Origin: Enterobacillus tribolii
GTDB lineage: Bacteria > Pseudomonadota > Gammaproteobacteria > Enterobacterales > Enterobacteriaceae
Assembly (NCBI RefSeq): GCF_003363015.1
Contig: NZ_QRAP01000008.1
Coordinates: 184,727-248,726, forward strand
DNA: 64,000 bases
Direction of reading: 5' to 3'
A model generated the notes under the pieces. It was not told where the DNA came from. It saw only the letters and a program-made list of their open reading frames with translations, and did not search any database. The stretch's first letter is position 1. Each line of letters starts with the position of its first letter. This document shows, in pieces, positions 29,212 to 38,121 of the stretch. The translations under genes and the position numbers were made by a program.

Positions 29212-30303
29212 ATGCGGACTGCGTATAAATCATGGCTGGGCGCCGGGCTGATCGGCCTGCTGTTAAGCGCCTGTACCACCACCGAAGAAACCACTCAGGC
29301 GCCGGTACAGCAACCGCAGTACAATGGCCCGGTCGTGGAAATCGGCGGCGCGGAGCCACGCTATGAACCCTATAATCCGGGCACCAGCCAGGATTACCGC
29401 GTTAAAGGGCAGACGTACAAAATCGTCAAGAATCCGCAGAATTTCAGCCAGGTCGGTCTTGCCACCTGGTACGGCGAGGAAGTGGGCGGCAACACCACCG
29501 CCACCGGTGAAACGTTTGATCCCAACGCCCTGACCGCCGCCCATCCGACGTTGCCGCTGCCCAGTTACGTGCGTGTCACCAACCTGGCTAACGGACGTCA
29601 GATCGTCGTACGCTTGAACGATCGCGGCCCTTACACCTCCGGCCGCATCATCGATCTCTCCAAGGCCGCCGCCGAGCGTCTGAATATCTCCAACAACACC
29701 AAGGTGCGCGTAGACTTCATCAATGTCGCTCCCGACGGCTCGCTCTCCGGGCCGGGAACCGTCGGCACCACGGTCGCCAAGCAGAGCTTCGCCCTTCCCG
29801 AACGCCCCGCAATCGGCCAGGGCAGTACGCAGGTCACCATGGAACCGTCGGCTTCCGGCAGCAGCAACGTCGCAATCCGTCCGGTCGTCAACTCAGCGCC
29901 GGTCAGCGCAGACAACGATATGCCCGTGACTTCTCCGGGCTCGCGCAGCAGCGGTTTTCTGGGCGCGCCCCAGCCGCTGCCCAGCGGCGTGCTGGAAGGC
30001 AGCGAGCCGGCCGCGGTTCCCGACAACGGCACCGTGCAGCAGTTAGCCGCCATCTCCGCCGGCACGGCCGCGGTCAGCGGCGGATATCTGGTGCAGGTCG
30101 GCGCACTGAGCGACGGCACGCGCGCCGCGAGCTGGCAGCAAACGCTGAGCCAGCAATTCGGCGTGCCCGGCAAAGTCGCCGCCAACGGCGCGGTATACCG
30201 GGTACAGCTCGGTCCGTTCGCCAGTCGCCAGCAGGCGGCGGAAGTCCAGCAGCGCCTGCAAAACGAAGCTCAGCAGCAGTCGTTCATCGTAGCGGCGCAG
30301 TAA
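29212..30303 (+). CDS. rlpA: Septal-ring lytic transglycosylase RlpA (lipoprotein)
   Basis: The start at 29212 has AGAGG 5 nt upstream; the in-frame GTG at 29206 overlaps that site. The 363-residue product has lipobox LSAC with lipidated Cys21, a double-psi beta-barrel domain (about 80-165, including GLATWYGEE and RLNDRGPY) and a C-terminal SPOR domain (about 285-360) that binds denuded septal glycan. A long Ser/Pro-rich linker joins them. It is the last gene of mrdA-mrdB-rlpA. Confidence 0.95.
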   Translation: MRTAYKSWLGAGLIGLLLSACTTTEETTQAPVQQPQYNGPVVEIGGAEPRYEPYNPGTSQDYRVKGQTYKIVKNPQNFSQVGLATWYGEEVGGNTTATGETFDPNALTAAHPTLPLPSYVRVTNLANGRQIVVRLNDRGPYTSGRIIDLSKAAAERLNISNNTKVRVDFINVAPDGSLSGPGTVGTTVAKQSFALPERPAIGQGSTQVTMEPSASGSSNVAIRPVVNSAPVSADNDMPVTSPGSRSSGFLGAPQPLPSGVLEGSEPAAVPDNGTVQQLAAISAGTAAVSGGYLVQVGALSDGTRAASWQQTLSQQFGVPGKVAANGAVYRVQLGPFASRQQAAEVQQRLQNEAQQQSFIVAAQ

Positions 30304-30311
30304 TTGCTTTC

Positions 30312-30338
30312 GCGCCGCCACATCCGGTGCGGCGGCGC
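30312..30338 (+). terminator. GC-rich hairpin after rlpA
   Basis: GCGCCGCC (30312-30319) pairs with GGCGGCGC (30331-30338) around an 11-nt loop, 9 nt after the rlpA stop. It lacks a following T run, so termination may be weak or Rho-assisted. Confidence 0.5.
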
Positions 30339-30540
30339 AATATCCGAATACCCAAACGCCCTGAATATGCCGGGTTGCCGGAAGGCGGCAAGCAAGGGCA
30401 GTCAACGCCCCTGCGAATGAAAGTATGACGAGTATAAATATGTTATTAGCGGCCAAATCCGATATACCGCCAGAATTATCATCTGCTATAGTGTGGCCGG
30501 CTTTCCCATTCCATTCACTCACGGATGTTTTAGTCCTGAC

Positions 30541-31752
30541 ATGAAATACAATTTAGCGTCCCGTTCCGTAAAGCACCTGGTGCTCAGTACTCTTTTTGTC
30601 GTTGCCACAGCCAACTCCGCGCTGGCTGATGACGTTAACCTGCAAACCATGATTCCGGGCGTTCCGCAGATTGATGCGGAGGCCTACATCCTGATTGATT
30701 ACAACTCGGGCAAGGTCCTGGCGGAATATAACGCCGATGCCCGCCGCAACCCGGCCAGCCTGACCAAAATGATGACCAGCTACGTCATCGGTCAGGCCAT
30801 GAAGGCGGGCAAGTTCGGTGAGAACGATCTGGTCACCATCGGGCAAGATGCCTGGGCCACCGGCAACCCGGTCTTTAAAGGCTCTTCGCTGATGTTCCTG
30901 AAACCCGGCGAACAGGTGCCGGTGTCCAAACTGATCCGCGGCATTAACCTGCAATCAGGCAACGACGCCTGCGTCGCGATGGCGGACTTTGTCGCCGGCA
31001 GTCAGGACGCCTTTGTCGGCCTGATGAACAACTACGTTAAGGTGCTCGGCCTGCAAAATTCCCACTTCATGACCGTGCATGGACTGGACGCCGAGGGGCA
31101 GTACAGCTCAGCGCGCGACATGGCGCTGATCGGCCAGGCGCTGATCCGCGACGTGCCCAACGAATACGCCATTTACAAAGAGAAAGAGTTCACCTACAAC
31201 AACATCCGCCAGATGAACCGTAACGGCCTGTTGTGGGATAAGAGCCTGAACGTGGACGGCATCAAAACCGGCCATACCGAAGCTGCGGGCTACAACCTGG
31301 TCGCCTCGGCCACCGAAGGTCAGATGCGCCTGATTTCCGCCGTCATGGGCGGACGCACGTTTAAAGGCCGCGAAGCCGAAAGCAAGAAGCTGCTGACCTG
31401 GGGCTTCCGCTTCTTCGAAACCGTCTCTCCGCTGAAGGCGGGCCGCGAATTCGCCTCCGAGCCGGTCTGGTTCGGCGATACCGACCGCGCCCAGCTCGGC
31501 GTGGACAAAGACATCTACCTGACCATCCCACGTGGCCGCATGAAAGACCTGAAAGCCAGCTATGTCCTCAGCGCTTCCGAGCTGGACGCGCCGCTGGCCA
31601 AGAATCAGGTGGTAGGCACCATCAACTTCCAGCTGGACGGTAAAACCATCGAGCAACGCCCGCTGGTGGTGCTCAACGAAGTGCCGGAAGGCGGTTTCTT
31701 CAGCCGTATGATCGACCACATCAAGCTGATGTTCCACCGCTGGTTCGGCTGA
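30541..31752 (+). CDS. dacA: D-alanyl-D-alanine carboxypeptidase PBP5
   Basis: PBP5 trims the terminal D-alanine of pentapeptides and maintains cell shape. The ATG at 30541 gives 403 residues, as in E. coli, with a signal peptide ending ALA (about 1-28). Motifs are SLTK with Ser73/Lys76, SGN with Ser139 and KTG with Lys242. The C-terminal amphipathic helix ([18 protein letters not shown]) anchors it to the outer face of the inner membrane. Confidence 0.97.
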   Translation: MKYNLASRSVKHLVLSTLFVVATANSALADDVNLQTMIPGVPQIDAEAYILIDYNSGKVLAEYNADARRNPASLTKMMTSYVIGQAMKAGKFGENDLVTIGQDAWATGNPVFKGSSLMFLKPGEQVPVSKLIRGINLQSGNDACVAMADFVAGSQDAFVGLMNNYVKVLGLQNSHFMTVHGLDAEGQYSSARDMALIGQALIRDVPNEYAIYKEKEFTYNNIRQMNRNGLLWDKSLNVDGIKTGHTEAAGYNLVASATEGQMRLISAVMGGRTFKGREAESKKLLTWGFRFFETVSPLKAGREFASEPVWFGDTDRAQLGVDKDIYLTIPRGRMKDLKASYVLSASELDAPLAKNQVVGTINFQLDGKTIEQRPLVVLNEVPEGGFFSRMIDHIKLMFHRWFG

Positions 31753-31796
31753 GCCTCTTGAAAAGGGGCGATTCGCCCCCATCTATTAAACAACCC

Positions 31797-31823
31797 AAAC
31801 TCCCGCCCTTTCGGCGGGAGTTT
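31797..31823 (+). terminator. Terminator after dacA
   Basis: ACTCCCGCC (31799-31807) pairs with GGCGGGAGT (31813-31821) around CTTTC, followed by TTAATTT. A smaller hairpin GGGGCG-ATT-CGCCCC (31765-31779) lies just after the gene. Confidence 0.88.
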
Positions 31824-31911
31824 AATTTAGCGTTTCTGCCGCGGGCTATCCTGCCCGGTGACCTGGCGCTATAATAGACAATTATTGATGTAATACTACG
31901 CTGGAGCCAAC

Positions 31912-32175
31912 ATGAAAACCCAACTGAACGAACTGCTCGAATTTCCTTGCTCCTTTACCTATAAGGTAATGGGCCAGGCCAAACCTGAGCTGGTGGATCA
32001 GGTGGTTGAAGTGGTACAGCGCCATGCGCCGGGAGATTACACCCCGCAGGTAAAACCGAGCAGCAAAGGCAACTACCACTCCGTATCCATCACCATCAAT
32101 GCGACGCATATTGATCAGGTGGAGACGCTGTACGAAGAACTGGGCAACATCGAAATCGTCCGTATGGTTCTGTAA
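31912..32175 (+). CDS. ybeD: YbeD (DUF493) small regulatory-fold protein
   Basis: An 87-residue cytosolic protein of the DUF493 family with an ACT-like ferredoxin fold. It sits between dacA and lipB as in E. coli and has its own terminator. The family role is not settled; links to lipoate metabolism are suggested only by location. Confidence 0.93.
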   Translation: MKTQLNELLEFPCSFTYKVMGQAKPELVDQVVEVVQRHAPGDYTPQVKPSSKGNYHSVSITINATHIDQVETLYEELGNIEIVRMVL

Positions 32176-32200
32176 CCACAGAGTTTTAACATTCCTTCCC

Positions 32201-32240
32201 GGCCCGGCCTGGTATAATACCTCGCCGGGCCGCGGTTTTT
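32201..32240 (+). terminator. Terminator after ybeD with a -10 element in its loop
   Basis: GGCCCGGC (32201-32208) pairs with GCCGGGCC (32224-32231), then GCGGTTTTTT. The 15-nt loop contains TGGTATAAT, an extended -10 hexamer. Terminator and promoter may overlap physically. Confidence 0.7.
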
Positions 32241-32274
32241 TAGTACATCGGTACTGGTTCCCGCCCCCTCGTCC

Positions 32275-32283
32275 CGGTATAAT
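32275..32283 (+). promoter_or_regulatory. Candidate lipB promoter -10 element
   Basis: CGGTATAAT places TATAAT at 32278-32283, 23 nt before the lipB ATG. A second TATAAT (32213-32218) lies in the loop of the ybeD terminator. No convincing -35 element accompanies either, so dependence on the extended -10 is likely for the upstream one (TGG before TATAAT). Confidence 0.5.
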
Positions 32284-32306
32284 GGCTTTACCAATTCCGT
32301 AACCGG

Positions 32307-32978
32307 ATGATGACCCGTTTGCAACAAGATAAGATCATACTGCGTCAGCTGGGGTTACAGCCCTACGTTCCCGTATCCGAAGCCATGCATACCTTCACCA
32401 ATCGCCGCAACGCCGACACGCCGGACGAACTGTGGCTGGTGCAGCATTACCCTGTGTTCACCCAGGGGCAGGCCGGTAAAGCGGAGCACGTACTGGCCCC
32501 CGGCGACATCCCGGTGGTACAGAGCGACCGGGGCGGGCAGGTCACTTATCACGGCCCCGGCCAGCAGGTGCTGTATGTTCTTATCGATCTCAAACGTAAC
32601 CGGCTCGGCGTACGCCAGTTAGTTACCGCCCTGGAAGAAAGCGTGGTGCAAACGCTGGCCGCTTTCGGCGTGAACGCCCGGGCGCGCCCGGATGCCCCCG
32701 GCGTTTACGTGGGCGAACAAAAAATCTGCTCTTTGGGGCTTCGTATCCGCAAAGGCTGCTCATTCCACGGACTGGCGCTGAACATCGCCATGGATCTTGA
32801 GCCTTTCCACCGCATTAATCCCTGTGGCTACGCCGGTATGCAGATGACGCAACTGCGCGATCTGCGCCCGGACATCACTTTTGACGATGTCCACCCGGTT
32901 CTGGTCCAGAAATTCTTACACATCCTCGGCCTCCCCTGCGCCGAATCAAACAGCTGGAATCCGCACGACTATGAGTAA
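32307..32978 (+). CDS. lipB: Octanoyl-[acyl-carrier-protein]:protein octanoyltransferase LipB
   Basis: LipB (223 residues) transfers octanoate from ACP to lipoyl domains. Key segments are [13 protein letters not shown] (substrate loop), the KICSLGLRI region and INPCGYAG with the nucleophilic cysteine. Two consecutive ATG codons open the frame; the first is used here. The stop overlaps the lipA start by 8 nt, with no ybeF between them as there is in E. coli. Confidence 0.96.
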   Translation: MMTRLQQDKIILRQLGLQPYVPVSEAMHTFTNRRNADTPDELWLVQHYPVFTQGQAGKAEHVLAPGDIPVVQSDRGGQVTYHGPGQQVLYVLIDLKRNRLGVRQLVTALEESVVQTLAAFGVNARARPDAPGVYVGEQKICSLGLRIRKGCSFHGLALNIAMDLEPFHRINPCGYAGMQMTQLRDLRPDITFDDVHPVLVQKFLHILGLPCAESNSWNPHDYE

Positions 32979-33936
32979 ACCGATTCTGATGGAACGCGGC
33001 GTTAAGTACCGCGATGCAGACAAAATGGCGCTAATCCCGGTGAAAACCGTCGCTACAGAGCGGCAGGAGATTTTGCGGAAACCAGAATGGATGAAAATCA
33101 GACTGCCGGCGGACTCCAGCCGCATTCAGGGCATCAAGGCCGCCATGCGCAAAAACGGCCTGCACTCAGTGTGTGAGGAGGCCTCCTGCCCTAACCTGGC
33201 GGAATGTTTCAACCACGGCACGGCCACCTTTATGATCCTCGGCGCCATCTGCACCCGCCGCTGCCCGTTCTGCGACGTGGCCCACGGCCGCCCGGTGGCG
33301 CCGGATGCCAACGAACCGGAAAAACTGGCGCAGACCATCGCCGACATGGGGCTGCGCTACGTGGTTATCACCTCCGTTGACCGCGACGACCTGCGCGACG
33401 GCGGCGCTCAGCACTTCGCCGACTGCATCAGCGCCATCCGCGCGAAAAACCCCGACATCCGCATCGAAACGCTGGTGCCTGACTTCCGCGGCAGAATGGA
33501 TCGCGCGCTCGATATCCTGACCGCCACCCCGCCGGACGTCTTCAACCATAACCTGGAAAACATTCCCCGCCTGTACCGCCAGGTACGTCCGGGGGCGGAT
33601 TACCAATGGTCACTGAAACTGCTGGAGCGTTTTAAGGAAGCCCATCCGGAAATCCCGACCAAATCGGGCCTGATGGTCGGCCTGGGGGAAACCAACGAAG
33701 AAATTATCGATGTGATGCGCGATCTGCGCGCTCACGGCGTAACGATGCTGACGCTGGGGCAATATTTACAGCCCAGCCGCCACCACCTGCCGGTGCAGCG
33801 CTACGTCAGCCCGGACGAATTTGACGCCATGAAAGCGGAAGCCATGGCGATGGGGTTCACCCATGCGGCATGCGGGCCTTTTGTGCGTTCCTCTTACCAC
33901 GCCGACCTGCAGGCCAAAGGGGTCGAGGTGAAATAA
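32971..33936 (+). CDS. lipA: Lipoyl synthase LipA
   Basis: LipA inserts two sulfurs into octanoyl domains to complete lipoate. The ATG at 32971 (overlapping the lipB stop) gives 321 residues, the E. coli length. The auxiliary-cluster cysteines are in [12 protein letters not shown], and the radical-SAM motif is CTRRCPFC. Longer upstream frames overlap lipB and are not used. Confidence 0.97.
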   Translation: MSKPILMERGVKYRDADKMALIPVKTVATERQEILRKPEWMKIRLPADSSRIQGIKAAMRKNGLHSVCEEASCPNLAECFNHGTATFMILGAICTRRCPFCDVAHGRPVAPDANEPEKLAQTIADMGLRYVVITSVDRDDLRDGGAQHFADCISAIRAKNPDIRIETLVPDFRGRMDRALDILTATPPDVFNHNLENIPRLYRQVRPGADYQWSLKLLERFKEAHPEIPTKSGLMVGLGETNEEIIDVMRDLRAHGVTMLTLGQYLQPSRHHLPVQRYVSPDEFDAMKAEAMAMGFTHAACGPFVRSSYHADLQAKGVEVK

Positions 33937-33994
33937 CCGCCGGACGCTGCCACGCACGGCAACAGTCTGTTACAACTCCGGCGCTGCAAACGAC

Positions 33995-34020
33995 AACGGA
34001 TGGCTTTCGCCACCCGTTTT
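33995..34020 (+). terminator. Terminator after lipA
   Basis: CGGATGGC (33997-34004) and GCCACCCG (34009-34016) pair with one mismatch around TTTC and run into TTTT. The tatE stop on the opposite strand is 30 nt further. Confidence 0.75.
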
Positions 34021-34050
34021 CGTATTCAGCCGGGGAACCCCGCGCTTAAC

Positions 34051-34257
34051 TCAGTCTTTGTGATCCACACGCGGCGCGGTATTGTCCGCCGTCGTGTTGT
34101 CCGGCTTAGCCGCCGGCGCATCATCGTTCATCGCTTTCTTGAAGCCCTTGAGCGCGGCGCCCAGGTCGCCCCCCAGCGTACGCAGCTTGTTGGTGCCAAA
34201 CAGCAGGATGATCAATACGGCAATAACCAGAAGTTTGGTAATACTAATACCTTCCAT
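34051..34257 (-). CDS. tatE: Twin-arginine translocase subunit TatE
   Basis: The start at 34257 ([21 protein letters not shown]) gives a 68-residue protein, the TatE length. An N-terminal membrane helix is followed by the [14 protein letters not shown] hinge and an amphipathic helix, then an acidic tail. Longer N-terminal extensions have no support. The position beside lipA is conserved; TatE is a minor TatA paralog of the Tat translocase. Confidence 0.94.
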   Translation of the reverse strand: MEGISITKLLVIAVLIILLFGTNKLRTLGGDLGAALKGFKKAMNDDAPAAKPDNTTADNTAPRVDHKD

Positions 34258-34389
34258 AACACACCTTCTTATCATAAAACTCGCTCCGGCAATGCCGGAA
34301 CCGGAAGAATCGGCCAAAGCCAGGTTCTATTCTGAGCATAGTCGCTGATGAGACAAACGGAATGTGTAACAGAGTAAAACCGTCCGCGT

Positions 34390-35376
34390 TCACTCCGGCG
34401 GGCCAAAACGTCGCCGGTAAGCCGACGGGGTTATTCCGGTGCTTTGCCGGAAAAGCTGACGAAACCCCTCAGTTGTCTGGAAACCACACGCCAGCGCCAC
34501 ATCGTCAATCCGTCGGCCCGACTCCAGCCACTCACAGGCACGGGCGATACGTGCCTGACTCAGCCACTGCTTCGGCGTTTGCCCGGTCGCACGGGAGAAA
34601 TGGCGCAAAAACGTCCGTTCACTCATATGCATTTCCGCCGCCAGTTGCGCTACGTTCCAGTGCTGATCCAGGCTGCCCTGCACCTTATCCAGCAGTCCGG
34701 CCAGCATATCCCGCCCGCCCGGCGTCACCGGTTGGGGAATGAACTGCCGCTGGCCGCCGCTGCGGTGCGGCGCCATCACCAGACGCCGCGCCACACGGTT
34801 TGCCACGCCCGCACCGTAATCGCGGCTGACCAGATGCAGACAGGCATCGATACCGGCGGCGCTGCCCGCCGAAGTAATAATTTGCCCGTTGTCCACGTAA
34901 AGCACGTCTTCATCAACCTGAATCGCCGGATAACGGCGGCGCAGCACATCGCAATAACGCCAGTGAGTAGTCGCTCGCTTTCCCGCCAGCAGCCCCGTCG
35001 CGGCCAGCACGAACGCCCCGGAACAAATCGACAGCAAACGCGCCCCGCGCTCATGCGCTGCCCGTAACGCATCGAGCAACGCCTCCGGAGGCGCAACGTC
35101 AATTCCCTTCCAGCCGGGAATGATGATGGTCGTGGCCTGCGCCAGAATCTCTGTACCGGCATCTGCCGAAAACGTCAGGCCGCCCGCACTTCGCATCGGC
35201 CCGCCATCCACGCCGGCAATGCGGTGCTGATACCAGGGAAAATCGAATTCAGGCCGGGAAAGCCCGAAAATCTCCTGTGAAATGCCGAATTCAAAACTGC
35301 ACAGGCCATCGTAAGCGAGGGTGACAACCAGAGAGGACACAGAGCGCATTGGCGGTTCCGTTGGTATAAATGTCAT
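34390..35376 (-). CDS. ftrA: FtrA-type transcriptional regulator (GATase1-like + AraC HTH)
   Basis: A regulator of about 328 residues. It has an N-terminal DJ-1/PfpI-like domain (about 10-190; nucleophile-elbow motif SICSGAFVLA) and a C-terminal AraC-type double helix-turn-helix (about 225-320, with RTFLRHFSRATGQTPKQW and CGFQTTEGFRQLFR). Start choice among three ATGs is uncertain. It is divergent from the rhodanese gene, an arrangement commonly seen for FtrA, so it probably controls that gene. The ligand is unknown. Confidence 0.85.
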   Translation of the reverse strand: MTFIPTEPPMRSVSSLVVTLAYDGLCSFEFGISQEIFGLSRPEFDFPWYQHRIAGVDGGPMRSAGGLTFSADAGTEILAQATTIIIPGWKGIDVAPPEALLDALRAAHERGARLLSICSGAFVLAATGLLAGKRATTHWRYCDVLRRRYPAIQVDEDVLYVDNGQIITSAGSAAGIDACLHLVSRDYGAGVANRVARRLVMAPHRSGGQRQFIPQPVTPGGRDMLAGLLDKVQGSLDQHWNVAQLAAEMHMSERTFLRHFSRATGQTPKQWLSQARIARACEWLESGRRIDDVALACGFQTTEGFRQLFRQSTGITPSAYRRRFGPPE

Positions 35377-35443
35377 TTCCGCCACTGTAGCGCAACCGCA
35401 TCCCGCCATAAAGTAAAGATTCACTCACCAGCAGGAGACAACG

Positions 35444-35866
35444 ATGACCAGCCCCGTAAGCCATATCCCCGCCGCTACCGCCGAAGACGCTATCGCTCAC
35501 TTCAGCCGTAGTTTTCGTTTTGAAACCGATTGTTCGGATGTTTATCACAGCTATCAGGTGGGAAACGCGGATTTCGTTCTGGCCGACGCCCGCGGCCCGG
35601 CGCTCTACCGGCGCGGCCATCTGCCGCAGGCAATCAGCCTGCCGCATGCCACTATTGATGAGAAACTGCTGGCCCGCTTTCCGCCTGACACGCTGTTCGT
35701 CGTTTACTGCGCCGGCCCGCACTGCAACGGCGCACGCCACGCCGCGCTGGCGCTAAGCCACCTGGGTTATGCGGTAAAAGAAATGACCGGCGGCATCACC
35801 GGCTGGCTGGATGAAGGCTTTGCGCTGGAAGGAGAAACGACCGCTGCACACAGTTGCGGCTGCTGA
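35444..35866 (+). CDS. Single-domain rhodanese-like sulfurtransferase
   Basis: This 140-residue protein has the rhodanese signature: ADARGPALYRRGHLPQAISLP in the N-terminal half, and the active loop YCAGPHCNGA with the probable catalytic cysteine. The end, HSCGC, adds two more cysteines that could bind metal or relay sulfur. It begins 67 nt from the divergent ftrA gene. The sulfur acceptor is unknown. Confidence 0.85.
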   Translation: MTSPVSHIPAATAEDAIAHFSRSFRFETDCSDVYHSYQVGNADFVLADARGPALYRRGHLPQAISLPHATIDEKLLARFPPDTLFVVYCAGPHCNGARHAALALSHLGYAVKEMTGGITGWLDEGFALEGETTAAHSCGC

Positions 35867-35882
35867 CGACCGCACACGGCGC

Positions 35883-36203
35883 TCAGCGCCGCGTCGGGTC
35901 CAATGAATCAAGATACTGGTTGAAAGCGCTGGCGTCCTGCGCCAGCGAGTCCAGATGCGCGCCAACCATTTTGAACTGGCGCAGCAGGGAATTGTTCTCA
36001 GGCAATGAACCTAAATCGACCAGTTTGCGCGTCAGTTGCTCATTCTTGCGCAACATCGCCTCTTCACGCATTCTGGCCTGCTCCAGTTGCGCGCGTAACC
36101 CTTCACACTCCTGCTGCCAGACCATCCGCTGTTGATCAAAGCTCTCTTTCAATTCATCCAGCGCAGCCAGTGAATTACGCAGTTGTTGTTCCAAATCAGA
36201 CAT
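35883..36203 (-). CDS. Small coiled-coil protein of unknown function
   Basis: A 106-residue protein whose residues 1-65 form a clear coiled coil (heptad leucines, many glutamines and glutamates), followed by a shorter helical end. Such proteins are sometimes annotated as MbeB/mobilisation-like, but no plasmid mobilisation gene is nearby, so I do not use that name. It converges with the rhodanese gene across a 16-nt gap. Confidence 0.6.
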   Translation of the reverse strand: MSDLEQQLRNSLAALDELKESFDQQRMVWQQECEGLRAQLEQARMREEAMLRKNEQLTRKLVDLGSLPENNSLLRQFKMVGAHLDSLAQDASAFNQYLDSLDPTRR

Positions 36204-36554
36204 CGCGTTTGTTATCCCTCGGCAAGTTTGCGGCCTCCGTCTCCCCGTCGGCTGAGGCTAGCGCCCCAGTATACCCGACCCCGACCGTACGTTGAAAATT
36301 AACTTACCCTGGTCATCGGGAAGTAATCATAAAGGCCCCGACCGGTAAAAGCTAACGGAACCTGATCGCGCTCCCCGGATACGCCAATCCTCGATTCTGT
36401 GATCGCCATCGTTCTCAACCTGCCAATTTTGCCATCCCCACCCTTTACACGGCAGTCAGCCAAAGGTTGGATAATCGCTTGTTATTTAAACTCCTTCACA
36501 ATCGCTGCCTTCCCGTACCCGGGCAGTCATAACCTCATAAAGAAGGACAACGAA
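36204..36554 (+). promoter_or_regulatory. Upstream region of rhaT: CRP half-site and candidate RhaS operator
   Basis: No gene is supported in these 351 nt. TGTGA at 36398-36402 is a CRP half-site. Two similar 17-bp elements follow: ACCTGCCAATTTTGCCA (36418-36434) and CGGCAGTCAGCCAAAGG (36450-36466), separated by 15 bp. The same pair with the same spacing occurs upstream of rhaB, so RhaS activation together with CRP is inferred. A strong ribosome site, AGAAGGA (36541-36547), precedes rhaT. Confidence 0.6.
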
Positions 36555-37589
36555 ATGAGCAACGCTATTGTGTTGGGAATTTTTTGGCATCTGGTCGGCG
36601 CCGCCAGCGCCGCCTGCTTTTACGCACCATTTAAACAGGTCAAGAAGTGGTCGTGGGAAACCATGTGGTCCATTGGCGGCATCGTCTCCTGGATAATCCT
36701 GCCCTGGACGATCAGTTACATCTTGCTGCCCGACTTCTGGGCCTACTTCAGCTCCTTCAGCGCCTCAACCCTGTTGCCCGTTTTCCTGTTCGGCGCAATG
36801 TGGGGGATCGGTAACGTCAACTACGGCCTGACCATGCGCTATCTCGGTATGTCGATGGGGATCGGTATCGCCATCGGCATCACGCTGATCATCGGCACCC
36901 TGATGACGCCCATTCTTCAGGGGCGGTTTATCACGTTGTTCGGTACGCCGGGCGGGCAAATGACGCTGCTGGGCGTGCTGGTAGCGCTGATCGGCGTCGG
37001 CATCGTCAGCTACGCCGGCCTGCTGAAAGAGCGCGCGATGGGCATTCGCGCCGAAGAGTTCAACCTGAAGAAAGGGCTGATGCTGGCCGTGATGTGCGGG
37101 ATTTTCTCCGCCGGCATGTCATTTGCCATGGATGCCGCCAAACCGATGCATGAAGCCTCGGCGGCGCTGGGTATCGATCCGCTGTACGTCGCCCTGCCCA
37201 GCTATGTGGTGATCATGGGCGGCGGCGCGCTCGTCAACCTGGCGTATTGCTTCATCCGCCTGGCTACCGTGAAAGGGCTGTCGGTCAAAGCCGATTTCTC
37301 TCTCGCCAAAAACCTGCTGATCGCCAACGTTCTGCTGTCGATGCTCGGCGGCCTGATGTGGTATCTGCAATTTTTCTTCTATGCCTGGGGCCACGCCAAC
37401 ATTCCGCCGCAGTACGACTACATGAGCTGGATGCTGCATATGAGCTTCTACGTTCTGTGCGGCGGTATTGTCGGGCTGTTGCTGAAAGAGTGGAAATGCG
37501 GCACCAGGAAACCCGTCAGCGTGCTGTGCCTCGGCTGCCTGACCATCATTCTGGCCGCCAACATTGTTGGCCTGGGAATGGCGTCCTGA
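36555..37589 (+). CDS. rhaT: L-rhamnose/proton symporter RhaT
   Basis: The ATG at 36555, after AGAAGGA, gives 344 residues, exactly the E. coli RhaT length; the longer frame upstream covers the operator and is rejected. About ten hydrophobic helices span the protein. It imports L-rhamnose with protons across the inner membrane and starts the rhamnose locus. It converges with the GNAT gene with 10 nt between stops. Confidence 0.95.
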   Translation: MSNAIVLGIFWHLVGAASAACFYAPFKQVKKWSWETMWSIGGIVSWIILPWTISYILLPDFWAYFSSFSASTLLPVFLFGAMWGIGNVNYGLTMRYLGMSMGIGIAIGITLIIGTLMTPILQGRFITLFGTPGGQMTLLGVLVALIGVGIVSYAGLLKERAMGIRAEEFNLKKGLMLAVMCGIFSAGMSFAMDAAKPMHEASAALGIDPLYVALPSYVVIMGGGALVNLAYCFIRLATVKGLSVKADFSLAKNLLIANVLLSMLGGLMWYLQFFFYAWGHANIPPQYDYMSWMLHMSFYVLCGGIVGLLLKEWKCGTRKPVSVLCLGCLTIILAANIVGLGMAS

Positions 37590-37599
37590 GGAAGCTGTT

Positions 37600-38052
37600 T
37601 CAGAGCGCTTTATGATATAAACGGACGGGCTGGTCAGGATACTCCAGCCCGTCGCCAATATAGTCCCAGCCAAAACGCTCGTAGTAGCCCTCAAACAACG
37701 CATACAAATACAGGTGGTCGAAGCCGGCCTGGCGCGCATACGCCACGGCATGCTGTTGCAGCCGCTCCCCTAACCCCTTGCCGCGTTGGGATTCATCAAT
37801 ATACAACGCGGCCAGCCAGGGCCAGAGATCCTGACGGCTGATCAGATCGCAGCGCCACACGCCCACCGTTCCCACCAAACGCTCCCCGTCCAGCGCCACA
37901 AAGGTAATCGGCAGCCCTTCCGGACGCAGGCTGCTGGCGACGATGCTGGCGAAAAACGCCCGGCTGTTGGTGGAGCCGAACGCCTGATACAGCCAGTCCG
38001 TCACGGCCTCGCTGCACTGCGGCACCTCATAAAGCGGAAGAATACGAATCAT
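37600..38052 (-). CDS. GNAT-family N-acetyltransferase
   Basis: A 150-residue acetyltransferase with the acetyl-CoA loop motif QRGKGLGERL (about 78-87; R/Q-x-x-G-x-G/A) and the family's C-terminal strand pattern. The start at 38052 has AGGAG 5 nt upstream. It lies between rhaT and the aldo/keto reductase on the minus strand, so it may share the rhaR-AKR transcript. The substrate is unknown; a link to rhamnose metabolism is location only. Confidence 0.8.
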   Translation of the reverse strand: MIRILPLYEVPQCSEAVTDWLYQAFGSTNSRAFFASIVASSLRPEGLPITFVALDGERLVGTVGVWRCDLISRQDLWPWLAALYIDESQRGKGLGERLQQHAVAYARQAGFDHLYLYALFEGYYERFGWDYIGDGLEYPDQPVRLYHKAL

Positions 38053-38121
38053 AGCTCTCCTGTGGTTCAAATGACGCCGGGGCGCATCAATCGCCCCGGC
38101 GTAAATCATAACGGAGAAAAA

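Noticed and set aside
32881..32970. Longer start for lipA inside lipB
   Set aside because: The extension has no homology; the ATG at 32971 gives the 321-residue family length.
36399..36554. N-terminal extension of rhaT
   Set aside because: It covers the CRP and RhaS elements; the ATG at 36555 has a strong ribosome site and gives the family length.
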